Part shown: one piece after another, positions 26,366 through 37,507 of the stretch
Layout: every line of letters begins with the position of its first letter
Numbering within the stretch: position 1 is the stretch's first letter
NCBI RefSeq assembly: GCF_963662255.1
Contig: NC_085048.1
Coordinates: forward strand, 99,182,229-99,246,228
DNA length: 64,000 nt
Direction: 5' to 3'
DNA from: Cinclus cinclus
Taxonomy: Eukaryota; Chordata; Aves; Passeriformes; Cinclidae
Translations under genes and position numbers: made by a program
Notes under the pieces: generated by a model
What the model was told of the DNA's origin: nothing
The model's database searches: none
Seen by the model: only the letters and a program-made list of their open reading frames with translations

Positions 26366-28377
26366 TGGGGTTAATGTCACTGCCATAATTGATGGCTGTA
26401 GTGGGTTTAATGTTGGTCAAATGCCAGTGTACCCACTAGATATTATTTACTCATTTCCTGCTGTGAGGTATGGATCTGGAGGTAGAGGGCAAAGCAGGCT
26501 GAAAACTTTAAAGGGTATAAAGAAAAAACTTTATTAACAAAACTTTTTAAAAATATATAATAAAATCAGAATAAACCTACAGAACATTTCTCCTCCTTCT
26601 CCTCCCACCCTCTTTTCTTTCCCACTGATGATGTAAAGAGACAAAACTTTGGACTTGCAATTAGTTTACCATCTCTAGAATAGTCTTTCTTCAGTTCTTT
26701 TAGGGAGAGGAGTCTCTCTCGTCATGTAGGAAGACTTCTTCACAAGAAACAGTTCTCTCCTGGCTTCAGTGTCACAGCAAATCAGCCACCCAGGAAAGGA
26801 AAATCTGTTTGCAAGTGTGTAAAGTCCCTCCCATGCCATGATGCTTTGCCACAGCTGCTTTCATGGCCTATGTCACTTTATTGGGGTACAATTTAAAGGA
26901 TGAGCTGTGCTAGTACAGAAACAAGAGTTCTCTTATCTCTGGGAACAGGTTTTCTGCTTCCATCCCTGGGGGAGTTTCTCATCTCTCTTTGTTCAAGCTT
27001 CTCACTGGATTACAGCTACTGCAACATCTGCTTATTTCAATTCTGGTGTTAGAATGCTACATCGCCCCAATGCATTTCTATGAGTTACAGGGAAAAAGAG
27101 TTTGATGTATCAATTATATCTTCTCTATAGCCTTATCAGAAGGTTTCAGCCTAAGACTAAGGCATCTCCTCAAATCCCCCCCATCTAGAATTGGACTCCT
27201 TCTTCACCAGCTTCAGAGTTCCATGTTGTTTTCTCTACATGTCTTCACCCTTTACCTGATTCGGGAGAGAATTGGTGTTCACAGGTTTATTTGTTCTCAG
27301 GCTTTATCAGCTGAAACAGTTTTTATAGAGTTCTGCAGCGTTGAAAGGTTGATCTCATCCAAGCACCACAATCGAGGAATTGCTGTGTCTCTCGCTTCTG
27401 ACCATGTGGACCTCATCAGCACTGTGTGAGTCAAGCTTGCTGCCCTTGCCTTTCCTTCATGTGAGGTGCCAGGAAAAGAAACAAAACTGCTGCCGCTGTT
27501 TTTGTCTTTCTGTGCACAGCGTGTCTGGCTAAAAGTGGCTAAGCAAACAAAGTCCATTGCAAGTCATACTGAGATAGCCATGATGGCACGGCGCTGCCCC
27601 AGTGGCACCAATGTCGGCCATGCAGTCCCGGCCATGTGGCTGCTCCCAATCCAGGATGGCGGCATCCACTCCCACCCCTGGCCACTCCCAGCCTCAGGGC
27701 CTTCCCCAGTGCTGGCCACTCCTGATGCTGGTCCTGGACTACAAAAAGTTCATCTGTCAGCCATGCCATCATAGCTGTGGCCGTGAGAACCTTGGCCAAG
27801 CAGTCTCAGCGGAGCCAAGACAGTCCCAGTGGCATGACCCAGTGGCAGAAGAAACCCCGGCCAAACCACATGGTGAGCTGCAGGCCAAGCCAAGCTGTCC
27901 ACACAGGGCCAGCCTGGGCCTGTCCAACCATCTCCTCAAAGGCCAGAAGCTAAGAAGATTTCTCAGGCTTTGTTGATCTTTAAATGTACTTTTCCACAGA
28001 ATCATAACCAGCTTTTGAGTGGTCCAACCAGGTGTCAATCTTCCAAACTGGGCAGCTGATTGCTTCTGCCCTGTCCCCACAGGGAACCACTTCTGCAGGT
28101 AGTGGACTCCCTTCCTGACTGAAAACCAAACCTACAATAAACTTGGACAATGTCTTACCTGGCTGCTGTATTAAGCCAATGCCGAGTACTTTTAAAGCTA
28201 GAGGTTTTCTGGAACATTTTAGTTACATACTAGGAAGAAAAGCAAATGAGAGAAGGACTAGACTCACAAAACAAGAGAAAAGTAGAGGATAAACTCAGTG
28301 GTTAGAGAAGACATAAGAGGGGAATTTTAATCAGTTTTTCATTTTACTTAATATATTCAGAGATCTCCAATAAGACA
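26366..28377 (-). mobile_element. LTR-like endogenous retroviral insertion, ~2.0 kb, putative
   Basis: A roughly 2-kb insertion-like block is bounded on the plus strand by TGGGGTTAATG at 26366 and ...AATAAGACA at 28377. The pentamer GAAAA lies immediately outside on both sides (26361-26365 and 28378-28382). TG...CA ends and a 5-bp target duplication fit an ERVL-class LTR insertion. A minus-strand AATAAA (plus-strand TTTATT at 26530-26535) lies about 165 bp from the left end, as a polyadenylation signal near an R/U5 border would, hence the strand call. The centre (about 27560-27960) is markedly GC-rich against AT-rich flanks and looks full of decayed CpGs. The text resembles long LTRs I associate with songbird ERVs, but I could not search. 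I see no gag, pol or env and no internal repeated ends, so a long solo LTR or a non-autonomous LTR element is likelier than a provirus. The exact ends are inference. Confidence 0.55.
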
Positions 28378-30535
28378 GAAAATCCCTAATCAGTCAAGCA
28401 GAGTATTTTAATCCTTACCTTGCTATAAACATCAATAGATAGATCCATTCTTTAAAATGATCTAGCATTAAATAGTAAAGTAGATACATACACTGTGGAA
28501 TTATCACAGCCTAAGGACATCCAACAAATGGACAAAATGGTCACATTTAATTGTTTTAATCAACCAGTCTTCATTATACACATTTCTTCTGATTTGTTTT
28601 GCCTTTTATACATTTTATCAATCAAAGGAACAAATGATCATTGGCTGCACACTTCTCTTACTCTGTTGGTTAAATTAAATTAAGGGGATGGTTTTGGTGG
28701 TAGTAGATGAGCAGTATCTTCTTTACAAAGTTTGCCACAGTGGGAATTTTTTTCTGGATGCATTACCCAGGATGTGATAACCAGAATCTCACCAGACCTG
28801 GCATCAGCACTATCCTCTCCCTCCATTTTATGCCCATCTTGTGGCAAAGTCCTTCAGTGGTAACTGTGTTTGAGACAAGCAAGAGTGACCTTTAAGCCTT
28901 TACAGCCTCTCAAAGTGTTTTTAATGTAGATTTAAGACTGAGAGTGAAAGAAACATCCAAAGACAATGGAAACCCCTCTAGAATTTTTGGCCCACTAGTA
29001 TTTTGGCTGAGCCACATCACAGAATAGGACTCTGAAGAAATTAAGCCACTGGTCTCACTCCTCTCAGTGCTGTGAGTTGTTTGTAAGATCCCTGTCACTA
29101 ATCGTCTTCTTGCTCACACCTAATACACACTTCCAATATAAAAAGAGAGCTTAAAAAATATCAAGTCTAGTTCAAATTAGGAAAGTACTTTTTACCCTGT
29201 TATTTTGATTGCAGCTATGATAGGAATAGGAGTGTAATGACATAAAGGCTTAGCAGAAGGGAGGTTGGCAGATCTAGGACAAATGAAAATGATACTTGTG
29301 AATTGCATTCACCAGTCCTTATGAAACAGTAAAATACTGCTGTCTCAGAGGTTTCAATAGTGTCAGAATTCATCTTATTTTTTAAATTAAATATTTCAGT
29401 AAGTCTATGTAAAACTCCATCCACAGCCATATTCACACTATGGTTCTGCATCCATTTTCCACAGAGGGTTATATTTTGGGCCTGACTCAGTCATTTGTGA
29501 CATTTAAAGGAAAGAATTTTAGGTAAAGCTGTGAGGGCTTTTTTTCGCAATGTCTGTTTTCTAAGCTGAATAAAAGAAAATTCAAGTTAAAATCAATGAT
29601 GCTTCCTACCCTCCTGAAAGATAATGTGCAGGCAATAAACTACTGCATAAAATAGTATGGACAACAGAATGTGGGGTTCTAATGGCTTTCATTCTTTATT
29701 ATATATATCACACCCCTTTAGAGCTAATAAAGCAGAACCAAGACCCTGAAATACAGCATTAAACCCCTCCCAGTCCTGTGCAGACACCATCCCTGGAGAT
29801 AAACACAACAGGAAGTAAATTTGCAATTGACATTAAGCCAATTTTACTTAAGGCTGCATCTTATCCACAGCCCGCTTTTGTATGTTGGAGCTTGCTGGTG
29901 GGGGCTGGAATATAACAAGGAAATCAAAAGACACAGAGAAAGTACAGAACACCACTGTCCTGTTACTGTATGATGTGGGCATAAACAAACCTAATAAGCA
30001 TTTGACATCAGTCTGCAGGTGCTAAAGACAGGCTGGTGAGAAGCAGTACATCGCTAGAGAAGTGGGTGTAGCAATAAGCTTTTGCATAAACTAAAGATAT
30101 ATCACCTAGAATGTAAAAAGTCAGGGGCCATGGAATGTGCAGAGTTATGATACTCTCCCATATATAAGAAAAGAAGCCTATATTTTATTTTTTATCTTGT
30201 TGCACTGGAGTCAAAAAACAAGTTTGATGGAAAAGTTTCTTGAAATAAAGGCCGTACCACTAGTACTTCCCATGGACAAATTTATTTAGGGAATCCTTCA
30301 ACTGACAACAACAACAGAGAGGAATTTACTTAGACTACAAAGTTTTCAGTGAGTAGTTGGCCTTTTTTGTCATTTTTTAATCTGTAGGTCACAGGTGTAA
30401 CAGAGATTACATTTCTGCTTTTATTTTCTGCAACACTATATTTAGCACCACACATCAAGAGGCAACAAGCCCAACCTGAAACACAGAGGGGCCTGTCAGA
30501 CCATGAAGGAACACTGTTTCCCTGCAAAAGTCACT
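28378..30535. other. Non-coding stretch, no gene recognised
   Basis: No recognisable repeat or coding unit. The part around 29690-29900 is less AT-rich and of balanced composition, which may be a non-coding element, but nothing in it can be named. Confidence 0.55.
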
Positions 30536-30690
30536 GACCATTGTCCCAGATTGCCCTGGGAGGTTGTGGAGTCTCCCTCCCTGGAGATACTCAAAAGCTA
30601 TCCGGACATGATCCTGAGTAACCAGCTCTAAGGAACCCTGCTCGAGCAGGGGGGCTGGACCATCTCCAGGGTGGATGCAGAGTATATTCC
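30536..30690 (+). mobile_element. CR1 LINE 3' end (sense), degraded terminus
   Basis: A short CR1 3' region in sense: 'cccagattgccctgggaggttg', 'tggagtctccctccctggag', 'atactcaaaagctatccggac', 'aaccctgctcgagcaggggggctggacc', then a degraded 'atctccagggtggatgcagagt'. The usual terminal ATTCTGTG octamers are no longer recognisable. It is strongly 5'-truncated (about 155 bp kept). Confidence 0.88.
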
Positions 30691-31729
30691 TATTTTTTAT
30701 CTGATCTGAGTCAAGTCAGGGTCTCATTTATAAATTAAGTATGTCATTCAAAGATGATAATGTGCCATGCGCATATGCATGTTTGAGTTAAAAATGAGCA
30801 GTCTGATGGAAATTTCAAATTAAAAGGTACTTAGAGTATGTAAGATTTTATGGAATGAAAGACAAAAAAAAAGTGCAAATAAAAATATTTATTACAAACA
30901 CAGTTTTTCCTATGCAAAATCCTGAGACTGAACTATCACTTCATATATTTTACAAAAAATAGGAAAAGCTCAATAAAATCCTGATGGAACAGTTTAGCAA
31001 GTAAATTAGTGTGTTTGTAGTCTCTCTTTGCAATCACATTTCTAACCATTATGTAAATATCTAAAAATGTGACAATGAAATCCCCATTATTTATTGTCAA
31101 ATGTACAGTGAACAGTGAAAGAAAAATTTCTTCCTTTTCAAATTGAAATAATCTCTTAGCATGTGTCTCTCCCACTGAGATTACTTATGGAAGTTTTTAA
31201 AGACAGGTCAATTCCAAAGTATTTGTCACACGTAATTATGGCTTCTCTCTGAAATTGCAACAAAGAAAAGCTGATTGTTACTTCAACATCAATCATCCTG
31301 ACAATTACAAATATTTGCTCCACTGGGGAAGTGGATGCATCATGTCATATTTATACATAGCTTCATGCTATTGGAAATATAAGGTGTTATTTTTCTCTCT
31401 AGGTTTCTTGTTTACTTCTCCTGTATGAAAATTTTACTAATTAAAAAAGAGAAGAATCCCAAATGTAATGCACATTCAACACAAGTTAGGTCTGGGAATG
31501 TGGCTGCTAATTTGTCAAGTGTGAAATCACTGCAGTAATATTTCAATGACTTCAGTAAAAATTGCATTCTTGGAAAATTCAGAAATACTGCAGTGTCTTA
31601 CTGCATGTACTAAGGTATGACAATGGAAAAATTAAGTCACTGAAAGAACCTTAGCTCTATCTAAGGAGCATTATCTGAGGAACAAGGAACATTAAAATTT
31701 CCAGTTGTGAAAAAATTGTCCTTACCATT
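30691..31729. other. Non-coding stretch, no gene recognised
   Basis: AT-rich sequence between the CR1 tail and the ERVL-type solo LTR; only a 79-codon unrecognised minus frame. Confidence 0.6.
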
Positions 31730-31984
31730 TGTCCTAGTTTCAACTAAGACAGAGTTAATTTCTTCTCAGTAGAGATTACAGGGCTGTGGTTTGGATTCAG
31801 AATGTGAATGGTGTTGATAACACACTGATGTCTTGAGTTTTGCAAAGTTGTGTTTCTCCTAATTCTTTTCTTGTCTCATGCTCTGCCGTTGAAGATCCAA
31901 AAAAAACCTGTGAGGGAGCACAGCCAGGACAGGTGACCCAAATTGACCAAAGGGCCATTCCACACCATAAAATGTCATGCTCAG

Positions 31985-31994
31985 TATATAAATA
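31985..31994 (+). promoter_or_regulatory. TATA box of the solo LTR
   Basis: TATATAAATA lies about 255 bp into the LTR that starts at 31730, just after the conserved 'atgtcatgctcag' text that precedes the TATA box in this avian LTR type. It is the likely core promoter of the ancestral provirus. Whether it still drives transcription cannot be judged from sequence. Confidence 0.6.
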
Positions 31995-32145
31995 GAGGGG
32001 AGTTACCTGGAAGGGGGGACAATTTTGGGCTGGGAAGGCAAGTCTGGTATTGGTCAGCAATTTCATTGTGCATTACTTGGTTTTGCTTCTTACTGCCACC
32101 ATTATTATTCTAATTTACCATTATTGCTCTATTGTATTTTCAATT

Positions 32146-32151
32146 ATTAAA
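32146..32151 (+). terminator. Polyadenylation signal ATTAAA of the solo LTR
   Basis: ATTAAA occurs in 'caattattaaactgttcttgtctca', the position where this LTR family has its polyadenylation signal ('attaaactgtcttt...'). It would mark the end of R. The following T-rich stretch fits a downstream element. Confidence 0.55.
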
Positions 32152-33167
32152 CTGTTCTTGTCTCATCTTACAAGTTTTACTTGGATTCTCCTTCCCATCC
32201 CTTATCCTTTTCCTGGGGGAGGGGCTAGGACAGACAGAAGAGTTGGGAGCATTGAGTTTCTTAATTTCCAGCAAAGTTTAAAACCCAACACCATTATAAT
32301 CTGAACTTTTATAAAAATGTATATTGCTATATAAAGTACTCCATCCATATTGCATACGGTCAAAGTAAATTTGTAAGGTGATTCAAAAATGCATTTCCAT
32401 CTGTTTACAACTTATTTTCCTATTTTTCTTTTTTTATGTTTGGCTGGGGACTAATGAAAGTTAACCCATAATTTATTGAGTTTATCATAATGGCACTTCA
32501 CTAGAAACAAGTGTCAGTTGTACTTTGTGCTTGCCTGTATTAAAATACTCACTTTACCTGAGTTATCCTTTTAATCTAATCTGTGAAAATTTCATTTTCT
32601 AACTTCTGAAAGTACTGATAGCTGAACTTTGACTTGCCCAAATGCACATTATTTATGAAGAAAAACCCAATGAACAAACCTCCATATGAATGCAATATTA
32701 GATTGCCCTTCTCAGCCACTTTAGCAACCCTGAACACACAGCTTAACTAAACCTAGTACAGAGCTGAATTTTAAGCATATATTTTCTTCTGAGAAAGTAA
32801 AACTTTTTAACTTTTCACTTCTTTCATCACGGTGGTTCATGGGCTGTAGCTCAGCTCCTCTAAAGCTGCTGTAGTCTGTTTTTTTTTCTGTGGCTCCCTC
32901 ACCATGGTTCTCCTAGACACGTATAGACAAATCAAACCAGGCTATTTGGCATTAATTCTGATCTTCCAGACTAAATGAATATTCTTTAGAACTATGAAAT
33001 AACAGTGGATTTCAGTTAGAGTTTTGCTGTGATTATAAACTGAAGGACTAAAAAAAGTTATTATTCTCCAACCAGCTAACACTGTCATAAAGTACTTTAA
33101 TATAACCAGGTAACATTTTTATTAATGTACCGAGCAAGCAAAAATGAAATAACACACCACTTGTGCA

Positions 33168-33223
33168 TTTTATTATTTCTAATAATAAAGCAGACTTTTA
33201 TTATTTCTAATAGTTGCTATACA
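33168..33223. repeat. 28-bp tandem duplication
   Basis: The 17-mer TTTTATTATTTCTAATA occurs at 33168-33184 and again at 33196-33212, 28 bp apart, as expected from a local tandem duplication whose second unit has since diverged. Confidence 0.75.
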
Positions 33224-34106
33224 TTAGTTCAAATATGTACCACTGAATGCCTTCACATCCTATGCTAAAAGCAATATTCATGATGGAATTTCTGTTCCTT
33301 CAAAAGATTCCATTGAAGTAACTTTAATAAAAAAATAGTCTCATTAATGCTATCATGTGGAAATATTCCCAAAATACATTCAATGAAGAAAATCTAAAAA
33401 TAAAAGTTATTTTAAATTTTACTTGGTAGATAAATATTTTAAAAGTTTAAAAACATTTGTCTTAAACTGCTTGTCCAACCCTTCTCTCTTTTCCTGGCTG
33501 TTTCCTCACACACCAAAGAAAACATCTGCCATCTATGATATGAAGACATTTATAGGCACATCAAAATGTTTATTCTCTTTTGAGACAAACTCCTTATAAA
33601 AAGTTGCTGATTGTCCTAAACCTGCAGGTATCTGAACTGATATTTCTAAAGCAAAAACCAAGTAAACATAAACAAAAAAAGATTTTAGATTGTATCAAAG
33701 ATCTCCTGTGATGACATAGAAACATATTTATACCATAACATCAGTCTCAGGTGGATCATAAACTCTGCATCAGCTTCAATCTCATTTTCCTGTCTTTCAG
33801 ATGAAGGGAAATGTCACAAAGTCCCAGGTTAGGGCTTGAACTTCAGGATTTTCGAGTAGCCAAAGGTATTACAAAACTGTATACATTTTGTTTATTTTCT
33901 TGCTATTTTTTAAAATTTGTGTTTAATTTAAACTTCACTGAATTCAGGGAAATGGGGGGGAAACCAAGCTCAAGTTCAAACCCAGGTATTCAGCAGAACT
34001 TTGTAAAAGATAGAAAATATATTGTCCATGTGAATAAAATAGTCTTCTGCGAGATTTAAAATCACACCAAACTGCCAGAAGAGCAAAAATCTCTTTTAAG
34101 AATGGT

Positions 34107-34210
34107 AAAAAAAAAAACAAACAAAAAACCCCCAAAAAAACAAAAACAAAAACACAAAAAAAAACCCCACCACCAAAAAAAAACAAAACCAAACAACGAA
34201 AAAAAACCCC
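34107..34210. repeat. A/C-rich low-complexity tract
   Basis: About 100 bp composed almost only of A runs and C clusters, including CCCCC, CCCC, CCACCACC and CCCC. The minus strand thus has G clusters separated by T runs. It has produced long Phe/Gly-rich frames on the minus strand that are not genes. Confidence 0.9.
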
Positions 34211-35876
34211 AGCAGAATAAAAGAAAGGGGGAGTGAGGGAAATAGGAGCAGTTCCAGAGACACACAGCGTTCTGTTATCTTAATTGTTCTGCCTATTATT
34301 CTGTAAACACTCCATCAAATGTTCTCCATGGTTATCAAGCATATGTTTTGAATTGATTATGTGAAAGAATTAGAAGCACATGCTTCTTTTTCTATTCAGA
34401 GAAAGATGCCAATATTCATCTTATTGTCACAGTCTTGCCAGAGTTCTCCTTTGGCTGGGCACTCAGCCGTGCAGCTGTCTTGGACCCCAGTCCATTTGAC
34501 CTCTTCCTATTGAAGTCCCCTCTGCTTTTTACAGGTTATGAGGCTGGCACTTCTTTAAGCCTTCCTTGCAATCTTTCTCTGCCCATTTTCTTTCCCATTA
34601 CCCCGTTATACAGGAACCCTTACCCCTGCAACTCCAGTACCTTATCTCTTTCTTCTGCATGTCCAGCAGTGATTAATGATGGTCTGGGCTGCAGGTCCCA
34701 GACAGCTCTAACATCAGGGACAGTGACGTCCATCGACAGCCAAACTTGAACAAGAATTACCTTGGTAAGATCCTGCCTGAGTTATTTCCCTCCTGCCAGT
34801 TCTGCCACAGAAAAACTTGGAGTGCACATCAGACCCAAAAGCACATCCTGCCTGCACAGAAACACTCTGAGGGGGCAGAAAGTCCTACCTGCTAGAAGGC
34901 CTTGGAACAGATACTGACATGGGTTAACAAAGCAGGAAAAAAAAAAAAAAACTTGGACAAAATTAAATTTGCTGTTTATTGGGTATTCCATTTGTTTCTT
35001 CTGTGGGCATACATAACCGCTAGCAGGAGGTTTTTTTCACAGAAAACCTCATAAAGAAAAGGATTTAGGAGAAAATCCTAAAACCCACTTACATCTGACC
35101 CAAAATTCACTTGGTCTTTGTGCTCTTTATGCTCCAACATTAGCTGTTCCAAAGTACTCTATGGAAAGGCCATCTAGAACAAATGTTCCTTTCAATATTA
35201 ATCTGATGTGGAAATACAAAATGTCCATGCATACTAAACCCAGCCTTGAAGAGAATTTTAAAAAGCTTCTCCATGCCACCCCTTGTCCAGAATTCAAATG
35301 CCTTGGTCACTCTATTTTGTCAAAGATTAGAAAATCTGTTATTTCTGATGATAGGTAATGAGGGAAAAAATAGTTCCTGATTTTCACAGGAGTGAAAAAG
35401 TTTTAGATCCATATTGCAGCATAGAAAATAATGTTGTAGGGAAGAAAACATCCAAAGTAGGTAAAATATTCTTCTTGCTTCTGTAATAACCATTTTTTTT
35501 GTCAGACTACTGTGCAACCACTGGAATGTTTGACAGCTGAACTCCCATCCATGGGCAGCTGCACAAACTGGTAAGGAAAGAGGGAAATGAGACCCTGAGC
35601 ATAGTCATTCTTCTACAATACATTAGCTTTTGACAAAAATTTAACCCATGTTTCTGTTTTTCATGCTTTTAATATATGACCTAAACCACAGAAATTTAGA
35701 AAATAATATAAAGCAACTGTAGTATCTCCCTAGAATTTATTGGTTTTGCACTATATGCTTCTCAATGCTACAGTCAGTGACAGGAAGACAGTGAGCTCTG
35801 GTCACATTAATTTTGTTTGGAAATGCCTTCCTTAGTACCACCTTTCCTTTTTGAGTAAAACTTCTAGCAGTTCCAT

Positions 35877-35946
35877 AAAAAAAAAAAAAAACAACAAAAA
35901 AAAACAAAACAAAACAAAACAAACAAACAAAAAAACACACCCAAAA
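35877..35946. repeat. A-rich (CAAAA)n-like tract
   Basis: Poly-A passing into repeated CAAAA and CAAA units and ending 'aaaaacacacccaaaacc'. Low-complexity; the minus-strand Phe/Val-rich frame across it is spurious. Confidence 0.9.
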
Positions 35947-37388
35947 CCTGAAATTGCAATAACTTGGGATCTCCGTTAAAACTTTCAGATTAAAAAAAAA
36001 AATGTTCTCCCTAAGTCAGCAAGAAAAAACACTTTTTTTCTTAGAAGAAAAGCACTGAAGTGGTATAAAGGACAGTTAAAAGACAAATCTGAATTAGTAC
36101 ACTGAACTTTGAGGTCCTTGTCTTTTTCTAGAAACAAATACTATCTTTTCTCAAAACCAAGTACTGTGCTAGTATGAATATTATTTAAATGGCATTTTTT
36201 TATATAATTTAACATGAGAAAATATTTATGAAGTACTTATTTTAAGATTAGTTTCTCAAAATCATGGATTGTTACTGATAAATATTATGACTGGTTATGA
36301 TATTTATGGTTTCAGAATTGCTGGAGGGTTTAAATAGTATGGTCAAAAACTATTATATGATTCTATCAATAGTTAAAGAAGCTGAAAAATTAAGAAATTT
36401 AGTTTTTTAAAAAATGATGTCTATTTTGTTGTTTATTTACTTTTCCCTTTAAACTTTATACAGTAAGTTGAACAATAATTTTATAATTTTTGGCAAATTA
36501 TTTAGTAAAATTTATTTGACTGAAACTAGGCTTTGCACAGATCATTGGCAATTATGGGGAAAAAAACCTCTTGAAGGAAGAAATAAGTTATGACTTTGTA
36601 GCAGGACAACAGCATATGTCCTAGTTTCTGGGACAACAGAACATTATTTAAAAAGTTATCTCTTCCACACATGGTAGTGTGACAGTACATAAAAGGTTTG
36701 GTACAAAGAGGAGACACAGAAAAATTCCTTCCACCAGAGCATGAATATCCATGTAACTCATTTATTATATTTTCATTTTTTCCTCCTCTCTCTGAATGGG
36801 AACATAAAACTCATGGCTAAACCAGCTGCCCTCTTTGTGGGAGCTAAACCAGCACAGACATCAGAGCCTGGCTGTTGGGATTTTTAGGAGGCTCTGGCAG
36901 CCCTCCCTCTCCTAGCAATGCTTGAGGTTCTCACTGTAATACAGGGGCTTTACAACCCAGTCTAAAAAGAAACAGCATCAAACCAAATATTTTAAAATAA
37001 TGAATGATTCTCAATGTTTATCAGTAGGGAAAACAGTTATGGGAAGAAAGATACAATTCCTGGGCTTTTCCTAGAATCTCTTTGTGTAAAGTGGTCATTC
37101 CAACACTGACATGGGAAACAGTTTTGTTGCCACCTACACTGGATGATTCACACAGGTCAAAAATAGCACTTCTGTTTTCAAAATAAATAAAACCATACAA
37201 TAAAATAGACATAAATATGGACATTTATTCTTCTGGAAGCATCAGCTCTTACTTTACACTGAAGGTAACATCACAATTAAATCCAAGTCTGTACATCATA
37301 TGGTCACAATGGAAGTTAAAGGTGCATAGTACCTGGTTGGACACCACTATATGATGAACAAAACACGAATTTTCCCTTTAATTCAACA

Positions 37389-37507
37389 ATATATAACTAT
37401 ATATATGTATATAGTAATATAATATAATATAATGTAATATAATATAATATAATATAATATAATATAATATAATATAATATAATGTATATGTATATGTATA
37501 TGTATAA
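37389..37507. repeat. (AATAT)n pentanucleotide array with (TATATG)n tail
   Basis: A short TA run leads into a pentanucleotide array TAATA/AATAT with one G-variant unit (about 37414-37484), then three or four TATATG units to about 37507. The variants at the left end and the change of unit at the right end suggest stepwise slippage. Confidence 0.95.

Larger units (their letters stand above)
31730..32290 (+). mobile_element. Solo LTR of an ERVL-type endogenous retrovirus
   Basis: A complete LTR of about 561 bp. It starts TGTCCTAGTTTCAACTAAG and ends ...AAAACCCAACA, so the ends are TG...CA. The pentamer CCATT flanks it on both sides (31725-31729 and 32291-32295), a perfect 5-bp target-site duplication, as made by class III (ERVL) integrases. 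Inside are features of an LTR promoter and terminator in plus orientation: TATATAAATA at 31985-31994 and ATTAAA at 32146-32151, about 160 bp apart, compatible with U3/R/U5. The text 'gagttaatttcttctcag', 'accaaagggccattccacacc' and 'tgctcagtatataaa' is typical of an abundant avian ERVL LTR family (knowledge of the family; name not assigned). No internal retroviral sequence adjoins it, so it is a solo LTR left by LTR-LTR recombination. It carries no gene. Confidence 0.92.
32291..37388. other. Non-coding stretch with A/C-rich tracts
   Basis: Outside the tracts at 34.1 and 35.9 kb and the 28-bp duplication at 33.2 kb, I see unique AT-rich DNA. A 104-codon plus frame (34435-34749) is Pro/Ser/Leu-rich and has balanced base composition but matches no family I know. 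'tgtcctagtttctgggaca' near 36616 echoes an ERVL LTR start but stops there. Confidence 0.5.

Noticed and set aside
27539..28080. Overlapping 86-124-codon frames on both strands
   Set aside because: They lie in the GC-rich core of the LTR-like insertion, where stops are rare by composition; no retroviral domain is visible in any of them.
34062..34265. Phe/Gly-rich minus-strand frames resembling a hydrophobic protein
   Set aside because: They translate an A/C low-complexity tract.
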